Made by a program: the position numbers and the translations under genes. This document shows positions 61,984 to 64,000 of a stretch of DNA of 64,000 bases, piece after piece. Positions within the stretch are counted from its first letter, which is position 1. Each line of letters starts with the position of its first letter. The notes under the pieces were generated by a model. That model had not been told where the DNA came from and did not search any database. It saw only the letters and a program-made list of their open reading frames with translations. Origin of the DNA: Corynebacterium massiliense DSM 45435 (GTDB lineage: Bacteria > Actinomycetota > Actinomycetes > Mycobacteriales > Mycobacteriaceae); assembly GCF_028609805.1 (NCBI RefSeq), contig NZ_CP063189.1, positions 186,001 through 250,000 on the forward strand. The letters run 5' to 3'.

Positions 61984-63300
61984 ATGTCTCAACACAGTGC
62001 GACCCTGACTCGCCGCAGGTCTGTGCCCGGTCCATCACCCGAGGTAGAGGCGGAACGGCGCCGCGTCCTACGGCGGCACAAGGCCGGGGTCACCGCCCTG
62101 CTGGCGCTTGCCGCGGTGATCTTTTTCGCCTGCGCCTGGGCCAGCCACCGGCCCGGGGAGACGCCCGCGTGGATTGGGTACGTGCAGGCCGCCGCGGAGG
62201 CAGGCATGGTCGGCGGTTTGGCGGACTGGTTCGCGGTCACCGCCCTGTTCCGCCACCCGCTAGGCCTGCCCATCCCGCACACTGCCCTTATCCGCCATAA
62301 AAAGGATCAGGTAGGCGGGGCGCTCTCCGAGTTCGTGGGCGAGAACTTCCTCAACGCCGAGCTCATCACCGAGAAGGTGGCGCAGGCGAACCTGCCGGAA
62401 AAGCTGGGGAGCTGGCTTGCCAGCCGCCCGGGCAATGCCGCGAAGGTCTCGCGCGAGACAGGACGGCTGACTGCGAACGCGGTGCGCGCGCTCGATCCCC
62501 GCGACGCTGAGGCGCTCCTGCAGTCCCAGGTGGTGGACCGCCTGGCCGAGCCCGACTGGGGTCCGCCGCTGGGACGTGTGCTGCAGGGGCTTATCGATGA
62601 CGGAAAGGTAGAGCCCGTCGTCGACGAGATCATCGACTGGGGCTACCGCAAGCTGCTCGGCATGGAACACACGGTGGTTGAACTCATCGACGAGCGCATG
62701 CCGCAGTGGGCCCCGCGCTTCGCGCGCTCGCTGGTCGGTGACCGCGTGTACCGCGAGTTGGTCGATTGGGCGGGCGACGTGAAGTCGGACCCGAACCACC
62801 CGGCCCGCGAATCGGTGCGCCGCAACCTGGCCAAGTTCGCCGTCGACCTGCAGGAAGATCCGCAGATGATGGAACGGGTCGAGGGCCTCAAAGCTGACGT
62901 GATGGGCTCCACCCCGGTGCAGGGAGCGGCAGCCTCGATGTGGCAGGCAGCGTCCCGCGCGATCATTGAGCAAGCAGAGACTGAAGACTCCATGCTGCGC
63001 GGCAAGATCACGGATCTTGCCGTGGACTGGGGCAACAACATCCAGCGCGACCCGCAGTTGCGCGCAAGCCTCGACCGCCGCATCCAGGGCGCGGCGCGTT
63101 TTTTGGCCGACAACTATGCCCCGCAGGTCACCAGCATCATCTCCGAGACCATCGAGCGCTGGGACGCGGACGAAGCTTCCGACAAGATCGAGCTCATGGT
63201 GGGCAAAGACCTGCAGTTTATTCGCTTGAACGGCACGATCGTCGGTGCGCTGGCGGGCCTGCTTATTTACACTGTGAGCCAGCTACTGTTCGCTCTCTAA
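61984..63300 (+). CDS. DUF445-family membrane protein
   Basis: A 438-residue protein with two N-terminal hydrophobic stretches (about 38-58 and 68-90, containing GMVGGLADWFAVTALFRHPL, the DUF445 signature), a long amphipathic helical region, and a C-terminal membrane helix (about 415-437). Family members in other bacteria are thought to span the envelope, but no function is established. Good TAGAGGGC precedes the ATG by two to three bases. It starts a small co-directional run with the next two genes. Confidence 0.8.
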   Translation: MSQHSATLTRRRSVPGPSPEVEAERRRVLRRHKAGVTALLALAAVIFFACAWASHRPGETPAWIGYVQAAAEAGMVGGLADWFAVTALFRHPLGLPIPHTALIRHKKDQVGGALSEFVGENFLNAELITEKVAQANLPEKLGSWLASRPGNAAKVSRETGRLTANAVRALDPRDAEALLQSQVVDRLAEPDWGPPLGRVLQGLIDDGKVEPVVDEIIDWGYRKLLGMEHTVVELIDERMPQWAPRFARSLVGDRVYRELVDWAGDVKSDPNHPARESVRRNLAKFAVDLQEDPQMMERVEGLKADVMGSTPVQGAAASMWQAASRAIIEQAETEDSMLRGKITDLAVDWGNNIQRDPQLRASLDRRIQGAARFLADNYAPQVTSIISETIERWDADEASDKIELMVGKDLQFIRLNGTIVGALAGLLIYTVSQLLFAL

Positions 63301-63319
63301 CCCCGGAAGGCTCACGACA

Positions 63320-63715
63320 ATGACTTCTGAACCGAACCGCAGCGACATCCGGCGCACGGTGGAAAACGCCGTCGACCACCTCAAAGATGCCGGTGGATCC
63401 ACGTGGGACGTGGTCAAGGACTTCTCCTCCCACGTCCAGGAGCGCCGGGCCAACGGCACGGACGCGTCTGCCGCGGAAACCGTGCGGGAGGCAGCGCGCG
63501 CGACGCGTGAGTCCGCGTCTTTCGGTGCTGCCAAGAAGCACTACGACAAGGTCTACCGCGAGACCCGGGACGGCGTAGGCGAGGCGCTCACGGCGGCGCG
63601 GAAGCGCCTGCAGGCCGAAAAGGGGAAGGGAGAGTCCGGAAAGGGCGGGGCTACCCCGCACCCGGACGTCATCGCGGGGGAGGTCATCTCCACTGATGAC
63701 GAGGCGCGCCGTTAG
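63320..63715 (+). CDS. Small charged hypothetical protein
   Basis: A 131-residue hydrophilic protein rich in Arg, Glu and Ala: TSEPNRSDIRRTVENAVDHL at the start, a helical centre (SAAETVREAARATRESASFG) and TGVGEALTAARKRLQAEKGK-like C-terminal half. No membrane helix or known domain; probably helical. GGAAGG precedes the ATG. Nineteen bases after the DUF445 gene and ten before the next, so likely one operon. Confidence 0.6.
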   Translation: MTSEPNRSDIRRTVENAVDHLKDAGGSTWDVVKDFSSHVQERRANGTDASAAETVREAARATRESASFGAAKKHYDKVYRETRDGVGEALTAARKRLQAEKGKGESGKGGATPHPDVIAGEVISTDDEARR

Positions 63716-63725
63716 GATGACCCAC

Positions 63726-64000
63726 ATGGGTATTGGCGTCATCTTCACCGTCCTGTTCTTCCTGGAGAAGATCCTCTACGGCCTTGTCGCGCTCGCGGGA
63801 ATTGCCGGAACAATCAGCGCCGCGATGACCCGCGACGACGCCTTCGACGCCGCCGACCGTCAGTCCAAGACCATTTGGGTGGTGCTGCTCGCGGCGTCCT
63901 CGATCGCCCTCGTGCTCACCACCGTTACCGCGGGCGCGGTGTTCATGCTCAGCATCATCGGCGCCGTAGTCATCGGCGTGTACTGGTGCGACGTGCGCCC
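63726..64000 (+). CDS. DUF2516-type small membrane protein, cut by the window edge
   Basis: The first 91 codons are present and the frame is open at the right edge. It begins MGIGVIFTVLFFLEKILYGL and has three hydrophobic helices (about 3-30, 48-68, 70-88), with a polar loop AAMTRDDAFDAADRQSKTIW between the first two. This is the pattern of DUF2516 actinobacterial proteins, of unknown function. The ATG at 63726 has AGGA eight bases upstream; an ATG at 63717 is in frame but overlaps that site. Confidence 0.7.
   Translation, partial: MGIGVIFTVLFFLEKILYGLVALAGIAGTISAAMTRDDAFDAADRQSKTIWVVLLAASSIALVLTTVTAGAVFMLSIIGAVVIGVYWCDVR

Overview
The window is a stretch of chromosome from a mycolic-acid-containing Corynebacterium, identified from gene content and order; I cannot name the species. 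It is GC-rich and densely coded. The genus is indicated by the sigC-katA pair, glxR, whcA, a fused rmlC-rmlD gene, a corynomycolyltransferase next to a tiny porin-like peptide, a mycothiol-type formaldehyde dehydrogenase and a menaquinone-type sdhCAB operon. From ponA to the DNA polymerase III delta' gene the order follows the block I recall from Mycobacterium tuberculosis (ponA2, whiB4, RidA, metallo-beta-lactamase, crp, nth, thioredoxin, Nudix, marP, ephE, holin-like, HAD, ssd/tad, helicase, csp, topA, adenylate cyclase, holB).

Layout. Positions 1-4100: the end of a YkvI-like membrane protein, sigC, catalase katA and a heptad-repeat membrane protein. 4100-8500: an Nramp metal transporter preceded by an unassigned structured RNA, a complete IS256-type element abutting an IS481-type element that has lost most of its left end, then tRNA-Pro. 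8600-15700: metallophosphoesterase, YqeY, bifunctional penicillin-binding protein, WhcA, a DUF4177 peptide, RidA, an MBL hydrolase, GlxR and a 29-codon frame beside it. 15700-22300: endonuclease III, thioredoxin, Nudix, MarP protease, an EphE-like hydrolase, a holin-like protein and a HAD phosphatase. 22400-27500: a compact ssd-tad pilus operon whose promoter region carries two perfect DnaA-box 9-mers in inverted orientation. 27500-38760: DUF1998 helicase, cold-shock protein, DedA, topoisomerase I, a DUF418 membrane protein, a membrane adenylate cyclase and HolB. 38880-43000: tRNA-Thr, an atypical secreted SGNH hydrolase, formaldehyde detoxification genes and a membrane protein with a 30-bp tandem duplication. 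43100-51900: rmlA and rmlCD-rmlB, separated by a five-protein-function peptide ABC operon. 51900-64000: M1 peptidase, mycolyltransferase, PorA-like peptide, lpd, an orphan MetQ-type lipoprotein, sdhCAB with a small membrane protein, a DUF445 protein and two small proteins, the last cut by the window edge.

How the genes connect. The adenylate cyclase makes cAMP, the ligand of GlxR, so both halves of one regulatory circuit lie about 20 kb apart. GlxR-like sites are visible upstream of glxR, sdhCAB and (weaker) the peptide transporter. The sdhCAB promoter region also holds a DtxR-like iron box. Envelope functions recur: penicillin-binding protein, MarP, rhamnose precursor synthesis, mycolyltransferase and a candidate porin. 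Start codons were chosen from ribosome binding sites, overlaps and family alignment from memory; all function calls come from reading motifs, with no database search.
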